A stretch of 35,493 bases of DNA from Candidatus Fusicatenibacter merdavium (GCA_019115005.1 DXEK01000023.1:1-35493), one strand, 5' to 3'; shown: positions 9,845-18,935, counted from the first letter of the stretch. The notes: generated by a model not told the origin, from the letters alone. Translations and numbers: made by a program.

Positions 9845-9951
9845 GACGGATACCGTAACCGTTCAGCTGGCTGAATGGTAATAGTGCCTGAAAATGAAAA
9901 ATACCTGTTTTTTCAAACACGCTCCGGAGTCAGAAACTGCAGGTATCCGTC
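9845..9951 (-). promoter_or_regulatory. Candidate structured leader of the dnaD-dnaC-prs operon with mutually exclusive pairings
   Basis: On the minus strand gacggatacctg can pair with caggtattttt (hairpin plus T-run) or with the distal ggtatccgtc (10-bp perfect stem enclosing a GTTCAGC palindrome). Confidence 0.4.
9856..9881. repeat. Dispersed palindrome taaccgttcagctggctgaatggtaa
   Basis: Matches the palindrome family seen at several other sites in the window. Confidence 0.8.
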
Positions 9952-10000
9952 GCTCCTGCGCACAGAACTTTCACATCGGCGCAGAGCTTGTTGTAATGCC

Positions 10001-10029
10001 AGTATAACACAGAATTTTTAACAAGTGAA
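10001..10029 (-). promoter_or_regulatory. Putative sigma-A promoter for the dnaD operon
   Basis: Minus strand TTCACT-N17-TATACT. Confidence 0.5.
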
Positions 10030-10050
10030 TACCTTTTTCAGGGGGAAAAT

Positions 10051-10184
10051 GGTTACCGTTCAGCCAGTTCTGCGCATTTACTGCGCAGAACGTGTGAAAA
10101 CATAGTGCCTGTGGGCATCCAGCCCATCGCAAAGCGATTTTCAATGGCTGGATGCCGGTTACCGTTCAACTGGCTGAACGGTAA
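10051..10184 (+). repeat. Composite intergenic repeat, copy 1 (hairpin, nested hairpin with aagcgattttcaat, GTTCARC palindrome)
   Basis: Contains gttctgcgcatttactgcgcagaac hairpin; ggcatccagcc..ggctggatgcc stem around catcgcaaagcgattttcaat; ggttaccgttcaactggctgaacggtaa; same order of modules at 12158-12295. Confidence 0.8.
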
Positions 10185-10282
10185 TGGAAAGTGAAAGCGG
10201 AAAGCGGTGAAACGGACGCGGCGCTGAGGAAATATCTGTGGGAAATCCGGAAATATACTCCTGAGATCGCAGAAATGCTTAA

Positions 10283-10486
10283 TGTGGATAATGTGGATAA
10301 TGGGGAGGAAAACTTTTTCCGTTTTATTATTATCAACCTGTTTTTGGGGAAAATGGTGAAAAGTGCCGTATTTTACAGGATTTTTACGAAAGATGTCGTT
10401 TGAGTTATGTAAACGTGGGTTTGCACAGGTAATCCACATCGCTGTGACAGAAAAATTGTGTATAAACTTGTGGATAATGTGGATAA
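10283..10486. promoter_or_regulatory. DnaA-box cluster
   Basis: Perfect TGTGGATAA (reverse of TTATCCACA) at 10283-10291, 10292-10300, 10469-10477, 10478-10486; one-mismatch boxes TGTGTATAA 10457-10465 and TAATCCACA 10430-10438. Confidence 0.75.
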
Positions 10487-10530
10487 GTCTGTTGAAACTT
10501 TGGGGGATCTATGGCGCGGAAATCTGAAAA

Positions 10531-10583
10531 AAGCAGTGGGAACGAAAAAGCGGAAGTCAAATGCTTTTTCGTTCCCACTGCTT
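10531..10583. terminator. Strong hairpin, likely terminator downstream of murC
   Basis: Perfect arms aagcagtgggaacgaaaaagc / gctttttcgttcccactgctt; A/T runs embedded on both sides. Confidence 0.75.
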
Positions 10584-10627
10584 TCAATACAGCCGTTTGG
10601 GCCGCTCTGCTAAATATTTTCCCGGAC

Positions 10628-12013
10628 TCACTGTCCCAGAAGATTTTCCCCGACTTTGACGATGTCTCCGGCGCCCATCGTGATCAGAAGATCGCCCGGA
10701 GTGATGGATTCCAGCAGATAGTTTTCAATCTCATCGAACGTCTCAAAATATTCACAGGGAGTTCCGAGCTCCTGAATCTTCTGCTGAAGGTCTGCGGAGG
10801 AGATTCCCAGGCTGTCCGTCTCTCTGGCGGGATAAATTTTCGCCAGGACGACATGGTCTGCCATCGCGAGAGCCCCGGCGAATTCATCCATCAGCGCTTT
10901 CGTTCTGGTGTAAGTATGGGGCTGAAAAACGCACCAGAGAGTTTTGTGCGGGCATTCCTCAGCGGCCTTCAGTGTGGCCCTGATTTCCGTCGGATGGTGA
11001 GCGTAATCATCGATGATGGTCACATCACCGACCGTTCCTTTGTACTGGAAACGCCGGTCGGTTCCTGTGAAGGAAGCGAATCCTCCGTGAATGGCCTCGT
11101 CGGAAAGGTGCAGCTCCCGGGCAACTGCGATGGATGCCAGCGCGTTGGACACGTTGTGGATCCCCGGCACCTTCAGAGAGTAACGTCCCAGATTTTTCCC
11201 GCGGCAGATACAGTCGAAGGAGGGGCGCGCGTACTCGTCAAACACGATATTTTCTGCCGTGTAATCGGCGGCAGCGGTATTTTCCAGTGCGTATGTCAGG
11301 ACTTTGCAGTCCAGTCCGTCGATGATCTTCTGATACTCAGGGGTGTCTGCGTTGATGACCAGCGCTCCGTCAGCGGGGATCAGCTCTGCGAATTTCCGGA
11401 AGGAGTAACGGATGTCGTCAATGTCTTTGAAAAAGTCCAGGTGATCGGCGTCCATATTCAGGATCACACCGATCTTCGGAAACAGGCTTAAGAAGCTGTT
11501 GGTATACTCGCATGCTTCCGTCAGGAATGTTTCCGAATTTCCCACGCGTATATTTCCGCCGATGGAAGGTAAGATCCCGCCTACGCTGATCGTGGGATCG
11601 CAGCCGCCGGCCAGAAGAATATGAGAGATCAGAGAAGTCGTCGTGGTTTTTCCATGTGTCCCGGAGACAGCGACAGGGGTGTCGTAGTTTTTCATGATCT
11701 GTCCGAGAAGCTCCGCCCGGGTCAGCATGGGCAGCTGTCTGCTGACCGCGGCCTGATATTCGGGATTGTCCGGGTGGATTGCGGCGGTATATACGACAAG
11801 ATCAATGTCGTCTGTTATATTGGAAGATCTCTGTCCGTAGCGGATATCGGCGCCAAGCCCGGTCAGATGATCGGTCAGAGCGTTCTCCTTTGCGTCGGAA
11901 CCGGAGATCCGAAAGCCTTCTTTCAGCAGGATCTCGGCCAGACCGCTCATACTGATGCCGCCGATCCCGATAAAATGGATATGAATAGGTTTGGTAAAGT
12001 CTACAATATACAT
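10628..12013 (-). CDS. murC: UDP-N-acetylmuramate--L-alanine ligase
   Basis: 461 aa; HFIGIGGISMSGLAEILL, VSGTHGKTTTTSLISHIL, IDDYAHHPTEIRATLKAA, VFQPHTYTRTKAL. Confidence 0.95.
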   Translation of the reverse strand: MYIVDFTKPIHIHFIGIGGISMSGLAEILLKEGFRISGSDAKENALTDHLTGLGADIRYGQRSSNITDDIDLVVYTAAIHPDNPEYQAAVSRQLPMLTRAELLGQIMKNYDTPVAVSGTHGKTTTTSLISHILLAGGCDPTISVGGILPSIGGNIRVGNSETFLTEACEYTNSFLSLFPKIGVILNMDADHLDFFKDIDDIRYSFRKFAELIPADGALVINADTPEYQKIIDGLDCKVLTYALENTAAADYTAENIVFDEYARPSFDCICRGKNLGRYSLKVPGIHNVSNALASIAVARELHLSDEAIHGGFASFTGTDRRFQYKGTVGDVTIIDDYAHHPTEIRATLKAAEECPHKTLWCVFQPHTYTRTKALMDEFAGALAMADHVVLAKIYPARETDSLGISSADLQQKIQELGTPCEYFETFDEIENYLLESITPGDLLITMGAGDIVKVGENLLGQ

Positions 12014-12157
12014 GATTTCTCCTCGATCATTCGCTGCTGCGAAACACGCGATCAGAAGATGTGCAGAAATTTTGGCAGAATGTGCGTCGCAGGGCAGCAG
12101 TTTTTCTGAATGTTTATTGTTCCTCTCTGATTATACACAGATTTTCACAAAAAGTAA

Positions 12158-12351
12158 ATATTCGGTAATGTTCCAACAGGCCCGCGCACCAGTTGCGCGG
12201 GCCGTATGAAACCGCAGAGGCAGCAGGCATACGGCCATCGCGAAGCGATTTAAAATTGCCGGATGCCGTAACAGTTCAGCTTGCTGAACTGTTACATATT
12301 CGGTAATGTTCCAACAGGCCCGCGCACCAGCTGCGCGGGCCGTATGAAACC
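12158..12351 (+). repeat. Composite intergenic repeat, copy 2 (12158-12295) plus truncated third unit (12296-12351)
   Basis: 56-bp direct repeat atattcggtaatgttccaacaggcccgcgcaccagYtgcgcgggccgtatgaaacc at 12158-12213 and 12296-12351 (1 mismatch); ggcatacggccatcgcgaagcgatttaaaattgccggatgcc; 28-bp palindrome gtaacagttcagcttgctgaactgttac 12268-12295. Confidence 0.9.
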
Positions 12352-12706
12352 TTTTAGATATGAAGAGATTCATACATCCGAACGCGGTTTCGCTATGAGG
12401 AAATTCTTTCGGTGCAGCGCAGGATTATCTGCGATTAGGGTAAAATAAGATCAAAAAGCAGCAGAAAAATGGAAAATTATGGAGAAAAGCGTCAGAGAGC
12501 GCAATATATTTAAGGTGAAATGCAATATATAAATTTGCGTTAAAACACAAAAGAAAACTGTTAAAAATTGATGAAAACGAAAATAAAATCCCTGGTATTT
12601 TATCGAAAATTGTAAAAAACGTGAAAAGTTAATTTTGAGAGCCAAAAAATAATAGGGCAAAAGTCATAAAATGGAGGAAAAAAACTTATAAAATATATAA
12701 AAAATG

Positions 12707-12735
12707 TTCACAATTCCGGAGGTTTGTGCTATAAT
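12707..12735 (+). promoter_or_regulatory. Putative sigma-A promoter for glgCD
   Basis: TTCACA-N17-TATAAT upstream of the glgC ATG at 12771. Confidence 0.65.
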
Positions 12736-12770
12736 CAAACCATCCTAGATATACGACAAGAGGTGATTGC

Positions 12771-14042
12771 ATGATTAAGAAAGAAATGATAGCGATGCTG
12801 TTAGCTGGCGGCCAGGGCAGCCGACTTGGAGTACTGACAGAAAAAGTTGCAAAGCCGGCGGTAGCATTCGGTGGTAAATATCGGATCATCGATTTTCCGC
12901 TCAGTAACTGTATCAATTCGGGCATTGATACGGTAGGTGTTTTGACACAATACCAGCCATTACGACTCAATACCCATATTGGAATCGGTATTCCGTGGGA
13001 TTTGGATAGAAACGTTGGTGGAGTGACAGTGCTGCCTCCATACGAGAAAAGTACAAGCAGTGAGTGGTACAGCGGTACAGCAAACGCCATTTACCAGAAC
13101 ATGGCGTACATGGAGACCTACAATCCGGATTACGTGCTGATTCTCTCCGGAGATCACATTTACAAGATGGATTATGAGGTCATGCTGGATTACCACAAGG
13201 CAAACAATGCGGATGTGACGATCGCATGTATGCCGGTGCCGATTGAGGAGGCAAGCCGTTTCGGCGTTATGATCACGGATGGAAACGGAAAGATTACCGA
13301 TTTTGAAGAGAAACCGGAACACCCGAGGAGCAATCTCGCTTCTATGGGTATTTATATTTTCAGTTGGCCGGTGCTGAAGGAGTCTTTAAATGCTTTGAAG
13401 GATCAGCCGGGCTGTGATTTTGGAAAACATATTCTTCCGTACTGTAAGGACAACGGCAAACGGCTGTTTGCGTACGAGTTTAACGGATACTGGAAAGACG
13501 TGGGAACGCTCGGCAGCTACTGGGAAGCAAATATGGAACTGATCGATATTATTCCGGAGTTTAATCTGTACGAGGAATTCTGGAAGATCTATACGAAAGG
13601 CGATGTGATCCGTCCTCAGTATATTTCCGCGGAAGCGACGGTAGAACGGAGCATCGTGGGAGAGGGCGCCGAAATTTACGGTGAAATACATAACTCAGTG
13701 ATCGGAGCGGATGTAAGGATCGAAAAAGGCGCGGTGATCCGTGATTCGATTATCATGCGTCACAGCCATATCGGAGCGGGGACAACCATCGATAAGGCAA
13801 TCATTGCAGAGAACGTCAAAGTAGGAAACAACGTGGTGATGGGCGTAGGCGAAGAGGCGCCGAACGTTCTGAAACCGAAGATTTATTCCTTCGGACTGGT
13901 GACCGTCGGAGAAAACGCGGTGATCCCGGATAATGTAAGGATCGGTAAGAATGTCTGCATTTCCGGTGTGACCACGGCAGAAGATTATCCAAATGGTGAA
14001 CTGCCAAGCGGCGGGGCAATCGTAGAGAAGGATGGTGAATGA
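12771..14042 (+). CDS. glgC: Glucose-1-phosphate adenylyltransferase
   Basis: 423 aa; [58 protein letters not shown]-terminal left-handed beta-helix repeats. Confidence 0.95.
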   Translation: MIKKEMIAMLLAGGQGSRLGVLTEKVAKPAVAFGGKYRIIDFPLSNCINSGIDTVGVLTQYQPLRLNTHIGIGIPWDLDRNVGGVTVLPPYEKSTSSEWYSGTANAIYQNMAYMETYNPDYVLILSGDHIYKMDYEVMLDYHKANNADVTIACMPVPIEEASRFGVMITDGNGKITDFEEKPEHPRSNLASMGIYIFSWPVLKESLNALKDQPGCDFGKHILPYCKDNGKRLFAYEFNGYWKDVGTLGSYWEANMELIDIIPEFNLYEEFWKIYTKGDVIRPQYISAEATVERSIVGEGAEIYGEIHNSVIGADVRIEKGAVIRDSIIMRHSHIGAGTTIDKAIIAENVKVGNNVVMGVGEEAPNVLKPKIYSFGLVTVGENAVIPDNVRIGKNVCISGVTTAEDYPNGELPSGGAIVEKDGE

Positions 14043-15162
14043 TATGAGAGCATTGGGAATAATTCTGGCAGGTGGAAACAGCAACAGGATGAGAGAGTTA
14101 TCCAACAAGAGAGCCGTTGCGGCTATGCCGGTAGCGGGAAGCTATCGGAGTATCGATTTCGCGCTGAGCAGCATGACAAACTCTCATATTCAGAAAGTAG
14201 CGGTCCTGACACAGTACAATGCACGTTCGCTGAATGAACATCTGAACTCTTCCAAGTGGTGGGATTTCGGACGGAAGCAGGGAGGCCTGTTTGTCTTCTC
14301 CCCGACTGTGACTGTCGGAAACAGCTGGTGGTACCGTGGAACAGCAGATGCGATTTATCAGAACCTTTCCTGGCTGAAAAACAGCCACGAGCCCTATGTG
14401 GTCATTGCTTCCGGTGACGGTATTTACAAGCTGGATTTTAATAAAGTTCTGGAATACCATATTTCCAAGCGTGCGGATGTGACGGTTGTCTGCACGGAGG
14501 GAAATCAGGTGGATGATATCAGCCGTTTCGGCGTACTGAAGATGAATGAGGACTGCCGGATCGAGGAATTTGAAGAGAAGCCAATGATGGCCAGATCCAA
14601 TGTGATCTCCACCGGAATCTATGTGATCCGCAGAAGACAGCTGATCGAGATGATCGAGCGCTGCGCACAGGAAGGACGCTACGATTTCGTTAACGACGTA
14701 CTGATCCGTTATAAAAATCTGAAACGGATCTACGGATACAAGATCGATACCTATTGGAGCAATATCGCGTCTGTAGAAGATTACTACAGGACCAACATGG
14801 ATTTCCTGAAACCGGAGGTCCGCGAATACTTCTTCGGAGAGTATCCGGGTGTTTATTCGAAGATCGACGATCTTCCTCCGGCGAAATACAATCCGGGAAG
14901 CTGTGTGAAAAATTCCCTGGTTGCGAGCGGATGTATCATCAACGGACAGGTGGAGAATTCGATTCTGTTTAAAGGGGCGTACGTCGGAAATAACTGCGTG
15001 ATCAAAAACTCAATCATTTTGAATGATGTTTATCTTGGAGACAACACACACATCGAGAACTGTATTGTGGAGAGTCGCGATACGATTCGGGCAAACTCTT
15101 ATCACTGCGGAGAAGATGGGATCAAGATAGTCGTAGAGAAAAACGAAAGATATGCCATTTAA
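14032..15162 (+). CDS. glgD: Glucose-1-phosphate adenylyltransferase, GlgD subunit
   Basis: 376 aa; [45 protein letters not shown]; 11-bp overlap with glgC. Confidence 0.93.
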   Translation: MVNDMRALGIILAGGNSNRMRELSNKRAVAAMPVAGSYRSIDFALSSMTNSHIQKVAVLTQYNARSLNEHLNSSKWWDFGRKQGGLFVFSPTVTVGNSWWYRGTADAIYQNLSWLKNSHEPYVVIASGDGIYKLDFNKVLEYHISKRADVTVVCTEGNQVDDISRFGVLKMNEDCRIEEFEEKPMMARSNVISTGIYVIRRRQLIEMIERCAQEGRYDFVNDVLIRYKNLKRIYGYKIDTYWSNIASVEDYYRTNMDFLKPEVREYFFGEYPGVYSKIDDLPPAKYNPGSCVKNSLVASGCIINGQVENSILFKGAYVGNNCVIKNSIILNDVYLGDNTHIENCIVESRDTIRANSYHCGEDGIKIVVEKNERYAI

Positions 15163-15189
15163 ATTACGAGGTGAAAGGGGAAGCTATTT

Positions 15190-15477
15190 ATGAACATTAC
15201 AGATGTGAGAGTACGCAAAGTAGCAAAAGAAGGAAAAATGAAAGCAGTGGTTTCAATCACTATCGACGACGAGTTTGTGGTACATGACATTAAAGTGATC
15301 GAGGGTGAAAAAGGAATGTTTATCGCGATGCCGAGCCGTAAGGCAACCGACGGAGAGTACCGCGATATCGCGCATCCGATCAACTCTCAGACAAGAGAGA
15401 GGATTCAGAATATCATTCTGGAAAAATACGAGCAGACCGCAGCGGAGGAAGCGGCCGTAGCGGAGGCGGAAGCATAA
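15190..15477 (+). CDS. spoVG: Septation/RNA-binding regulator SpoVG
   Basis: [73 protein letters not shown] is characteristic. Confidence 0.95.
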   Translation: MNITDVRVRKVAKEGKMKAVVSITIDDEFVVHDIKVIEGEKGMFIAMPSRKATDGEYRDIAHPINSQTRERIQNIILEKYEQTAAEEAAVAEAEA

Positions 15478-15503
15478 TAATTGTAAAATCTGAGCGGGCA
15501 ATG

Positions 15504-15534
15504 GCCCCTCCGGTCGGTGATCGGAGGGGCTTTT
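15504..15534 (+). terminator. Rho-independent terminator after spoVG
   Basis: gcccctccg-gtcggtgat-cggaggggc followed by TTTT. Confidence 0.85.
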
Positions 15535-15624
15535 CCTATAGAAAAAGCCTCTTCCCATTTCGAAGAATATCGTGTATAATTGCCGGATATGAGTGAATGG
15601 CTCCGAAACCGCTGATTTTACGGG

Positions 15625-15691
15625 CCAAAAGTTATATTTTTTCATGCAGGCATCAGATCCGTGATCTTTTGCCGCTTGTCTCACATTATGA
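15625..15691 (-). repeat. Dispersed ~65-bp repeat, copy 1 (CATAATGTGAGACAAGCG..AAAAG.TCA...TTGG)
   Basis: Reverse complement tcataatgtgagacaagcggcaaaagatcacggatctgatgcctgcatgaaaaaatataacttttgg matches copies at 18877 and 35357. Confidence 0.8.
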
Positions 15692-15712
15692 CGGAAAGGA
15701 GAACATAAGGGT

Positions 15713-17176
15713 ATGGCATATCTGCCGGAAGCATTTTTAAACCGCATGCAGGAGATGCTCGGGGAGGAATACGAAGATTTTCTTGCGGCCTATGAGGAAC
15801 CGCGTACTTATGGCCTGAGGGTAAATACCCGGAAGATCACACCGGAAGAATTTGAGAAACTGAATGTGTTTTCAGTCAGAAGGATCCCCTGGGTGAAAAA
15901 TGGATTTTTTTATGACGAAGATGTCCGTCCGGCCCGGCATCCGCTGTACGCGGCGGGAGTTTATTACCTGCAGGAACCAAGCGCTATGACACCGGCCGCG
16001 TGTCTTCCGGTGCAGCCGGGAGAGCGGGTGCTGGATCTTTGCGCTGCCCCCGGCGGAAAAGCGACGGAGCTTGGCGCAAAGCTGAAAGGGCGGGGGCTTC
16101 TGGTGGCCAATGACATCAGCGCATCCCGGGCCAGAGCGCTTCTCTATAACCTCGAGGTGTTCGGCATCGACAATGCGTTTGTGACCAACGAGACGCCGGC
16201 TGCGCTGGCCGGCGTCTTTGAGGGGTTCTTTGATAAAATCCTGGTGGATGCACCCTGCTCCGGGGAGGGAATGTTCCGCAAGGAGGAAGCTGTTGCCAGG
16301 GACTGGACGCCGGAAAAGTCGGAATATTTTTCCGGCCAGCAGCGCGAGATCGTCAGCCGGGCGGTACGGATGCTTCGTCCGGGCGGAATGCTTCTGTATT
16401 CTACCTGTACGTTTGCGCCCTGTGAGGATGAGCAGACCATCTCCTGGGTCCTGGAACAGTTTCCGGAGATGCATCTGGTTCCTCTTCCGGAGTATGAGGG
16501 CTTTTCCGGGGGATGTCCCCGGTGGGGGAACGGAGAGGAAACACTGAAATACTGTGTCCGTCTCTGGCCCCATAAGATGCATGGAGAGGGCCATTTCCTT
16601 GCGCTCCTGGAAAAGGATGGACAGGGACAGGCAGAAAACCGTGTGCCGGAGAGAGAAGGAAATACGGGCAAGACAGCCGGAAAGAAAGAGAAAAAGAAGA
16701 GGAAAGGGGCAGGCAGCGCTCCCGGAAACAATTCCGGTCCGGGGCTGACCAGGAAGGAGCTGCAAATCCTTGAGGAGTTCCTGGAACCATGTGCCAGAAA
16801 CTTTCCGACGGACCGGCTGGAACAGCGGGGGCAGAAAGTCTATTTGGTTCCGGAATTGCCGGAGAATGTCCGGGGACTGAAATTCCTGCGCAACGGTTTA
16901 TATATGGGAGAAATCCGCAAAGATCGGTTTGAGCCGTCCCAGCAGCTGGCGATGACCCTGCGGGCGGATGAGTTCCGGGAGAGGATCTGCCTGAAACTGG
17001 AGGATGAGCGGGTGGAGCGTTACCTGCGCGGAGAAACTCTGAATATTCTTCCGGGCGAGACGGAGAGTCCGGCGGGCTGGAAACTTGTCTGCGTTGGGGA
17101 TTATCCGCTGGGCTGGGGGAAGCTGGTGAAAGGTGTGCTGAAAAATAAATATCAGAGCAGCTGGAGAAAAGTGTAA
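15713..17176 (+). CDS. RsmF/RsmB-type 16S rRNA (cytosine-C5)-methyltransferase
   Basis: 487 aa; LDLCAAPGGKATELGAKLKGRGLLVANDIS, DKILVDAPCSGEGMFRK, YSTCTFAPCEDEQTI. Confidence 0.93.
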   Translation: MAYLPEAFLNRMQEMLGEEYEDFLAAYEEPRTYGLRVNTRKITPEEFEKLNVFSVRRIPWVKNGFFYDEDVRPARHPLYAAGVYYLQEPSAMTPAACLPVQPGERVLDLCAAPGGKATELGAKLKGRGLLVANDISASRARALLYNLEVFGIDNAFVTNETPAALAGVFEGFFDKILVDAPCSGEGMFRKEEAVARDWTPEKSEYFSGQQREIVSRAVRMLRPGGMLLYSTCTFAPCEDEQTISWVLEQFPEMHLVPLPEYEGFSGGCPRWGNGEETLKYCVRLWPHKMHGEGHFLALLEKDGQGQAENRVPEREGNTGKTAGKKEKKKRKGAGSAPGNNSGPGLTRKELQILEEFLEPCARNFPTDRLEQRGQKVYLVPELPENVRGLKFLRNGLYMGEIRKDRFEPSQQLAMTLRADEFRERICLKLEDERVERYLRGETLNILPGETESPAGWKLVCVGDYPLGWGKLVKGVLKNKYQSSWRKV

Positions 17177-17196
17177 CAGTTCAGGCGGCTGAACTG
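17177..17196. repeat. Dispersed palindrome cagttcaggcggctgaactg
   Basis: Same family as 12268-12295; immediately follows the rsmF-like stop codon. Confidence 0.7.
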
Positions 17197-17241
17197 CTGC
17201 CCGAAAATCCCTGACACATACGTGACCGGCAACGGAGAAAA

Positions 17242-17273
17242 CGCCTGGAATTGTCAGACGTCCAGGTGCTTTT
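17242..17273 (+). terminator. Possible Rho-independent terminator
   Basis: cgcctgga ... tccaggtg followed by cTTTT. Confidence 0.5.
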
Positions 17274-17399
17274 GGCAGCGGAAAGAAAAGTTTTCAGATA
17301 TTCGTGGAAAGTAGCTGAAATTAATAACAAAGTTAGACGAAATATTACGGAAATGTTACGGGAAGTTAAAAAAAGCTTTCTTTTTGAAGCAGACTATGC

Positions 17400-17405
17400 T
17401 ATAAT
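17400..17405 (+). promoter_or_regulatory. Extended -10 promoter element (TGCTATAAT) for the 3D-domain protein gene
   Basis: actaTGcTATAATgggtg about 110 bp upstream of the start codon; no strong -35 seen. Confidence 0.45.
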
Positions 17406-17516
17406 GGGTGCGAAGTTGTGAAAGACAGGGGTTACCGTTCCGGACAGGACAGTGACCGGCAGTACTTTTGAAGCCGAACTCTTCAGAAGTGATTTGAGAT
17501 TCATGAGGTGTATGAC

Positions 17517-18749
17517 ATGCGAAACAAGAAAAAGTTCAGTCTGATCCTTTCAGTGATCCTTACGGCAGCGAGCGTGCTTCCGTGTTACGGAGCGACTACA
17601 CAGGAAAAAATCACCAACGCTCAGAATGAACAGGCACAGACCCAGTCCGAGCTTGAGAGTGTACAGGAACAGATTGACGAGCTGAATTCGAAAAAAGGTC
17701 AGTCGCAGGCATATCTGACAGATCTGAATCAGCAGTTGGAAGATTTGACAAAAGAGATGGAACAGCTTCAGGAACAGTACAATGCGAAACAGCAGGAACT
17801 GGAGCAGGTACAGCAGGAACTGGAACAGGCGAAGGAGCAGCAGGCAGAGCAGTACGATGCGATGAAGGAGAGAATACAGTATATGTATGAAAACTCCAGT
17901 AACAACAGTTATCTGGCGATGCTGCTGACATCCGGAGATCTTTCCGAATTCCTTAACCGTGCAGAATACATCCAGCAGGTGTCCTCCTATGACAGGGAAA
18001 TGCTGGAAGAGTACATGACCACCGTTGAGACGGTAGAAGCGAAAGAAACACAGGTACAGCAGGAGCAGGAAGAGATCCTTGTTCTCCAGGAAGAAAGCGA
18101 TAAAAAACAGGAAGCAGTACAGGAAATGTACGCTGCGACCTACCAGGAAGTCCGTACATACAGCGAGCAGATCGCAAGCGCAGAGTCCAGCCAGAGTGAA
18201 CTTCTGGCAGAGATCGAGGCGCAGCAGGAAAACCTTAACAGCCTGATCAAACAGGCCAAAGACGAGGAAATCGCGGCTCAGAAGAAAGCCGAGGAGGAAG
18301 CGGCAGCTGCGGCAGCCAAAGCGGCTGCGGAGCAGGCGGCAAAACAGCAGGCTGCTCAATCTGCATCAACCGGCAGCAGCCAGACGGCTACAACGACGTC
18401 CGGTTCCTCCAGTGGGAATGACAGTACAGCTGCAGAAGAGAGCACAGAGAGCGAAAGTTCTTCCAGCGGAACCTATTTAGGTAAATTCCGTATCACCGGA
18501 TATTGTGCATGTTCGATATGCTGCGGCGACTGGGCAGGCGGAACCACAGCCAGCGGAACCACCCCGACGCCGGGAAGGACCGTGGCCATGGGCGGTGTTC
18601 CGTTTGGAACCAAGCTGATGATCAACGGACAGATTTATACTGTAGAAGACCGTGGAACCGCATATGGCCATGTGGACATGTTCTTCGGAAGCCATTCCGA
18701 AGCGCTTGCGTTCGGATCGCAATATGTGGATGTCTATCAGGTAAATTGA
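17517..18749 (+). CDS. Secreted coiled-coil (PcsB/CwlO N-terminal-like) protein with C-terminal 3D domain
   Basis: Signal peptide MRNKKKFSLILSVILTAASVLPCYGA; long Gln/Glu-rich coiled coil; C-terminal RITGYCACSICCGDWAGGTTASGTTPTPGRTVAMG...YTVEDRGTAYGHVDMFFGSHSEALAFGSQYVDVYQVN (3D domain). Track ORF starts at GTG 17508; ATG 17517 preferred. Confidence 0.88.
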   Translation: MRNKKKFSLILSVILTAASVLPCYGATTQEKITNAQNEQAQTQSELESVQEQIDELNSKKGQSQAYLTDLNQQLEDLTKEMEQLQEQYNAKQQELEQVQQELEQAKEQQAEQYDAMKERIQYMYENSSNNSYLAMLLTSGDLSEFLNRAEYIQQVSSYDREMLEEYMTTVETVEAKETQVQQEQEEILVLQEESDKKQEAVQEMYAATYQEVRTYSEQIASAESSQSELLAEIEAQQENLNSLIKQAKDEEIAAQKKAEEEAAAAAAKAAAEQAAKQQAAQSASTGSSQTATTTSGSSSGNDSTAAEESTESESSSSGTYLGKFRITGYCACSICCGDWAGGTTASGTTPTPGRTVAMGGVPFGTKLMINGQIYTVEDRGTAYGHVDMFFGSHSEALAFGSQYVDVYQVN

Positions 18750-18789
18750 CCGCGGTAGCTCCGAGAGAGGATCTGCTGTAGCTGATCTG

Positions 18790-18841
18790 AAAAAACCGTG
18801 TCGCAGGGAATATCTGATTTCCCTGTATGACACGGTTTTTT
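18790..18841 (+). terminator. Rho-independent terminator
   Basis: aaaaaaccgtgtc-gcagggaa..ttccctgtat-gacacggttttttt. Confidence 0.85.
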
Positions 18842-18876
18842 TATTTACAGCGGGTCAGGCGGACTTATTTGGCGAA

Positions 18877-18935
18877 ACATTATGGGGCAAGCGATAAAAG
18901 GTCATGAATTTCATACAATAAATACATGACTTTGG
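18877..18935 (+). repeat. Dispersed ~65-bp repeat, copy 2
   Basis: acattatggggcaagcgataaaaggtcatgaatttcatacaataaatacatgactttggg. Confidence 0.75.

Noticed and set aside
10191-10403. 70-aa ORF (MKAESGETDAALRKYLWEIRKY...) covering part of the DnaA-box cluster
   Set aside because: GTG start without good RBS, begins right after a composite repeat and encodes the DnaA boxes as NVDNVDN; may be fortuitous or a remnant, too weak to call.
12131-12373. 80-aa ORF with a duplicated RFHTARA[AT]GARACWNITEY peptide
   Set aside because: The duplication is the 56-bp intergenic direct repeat translated; no start context or homology.
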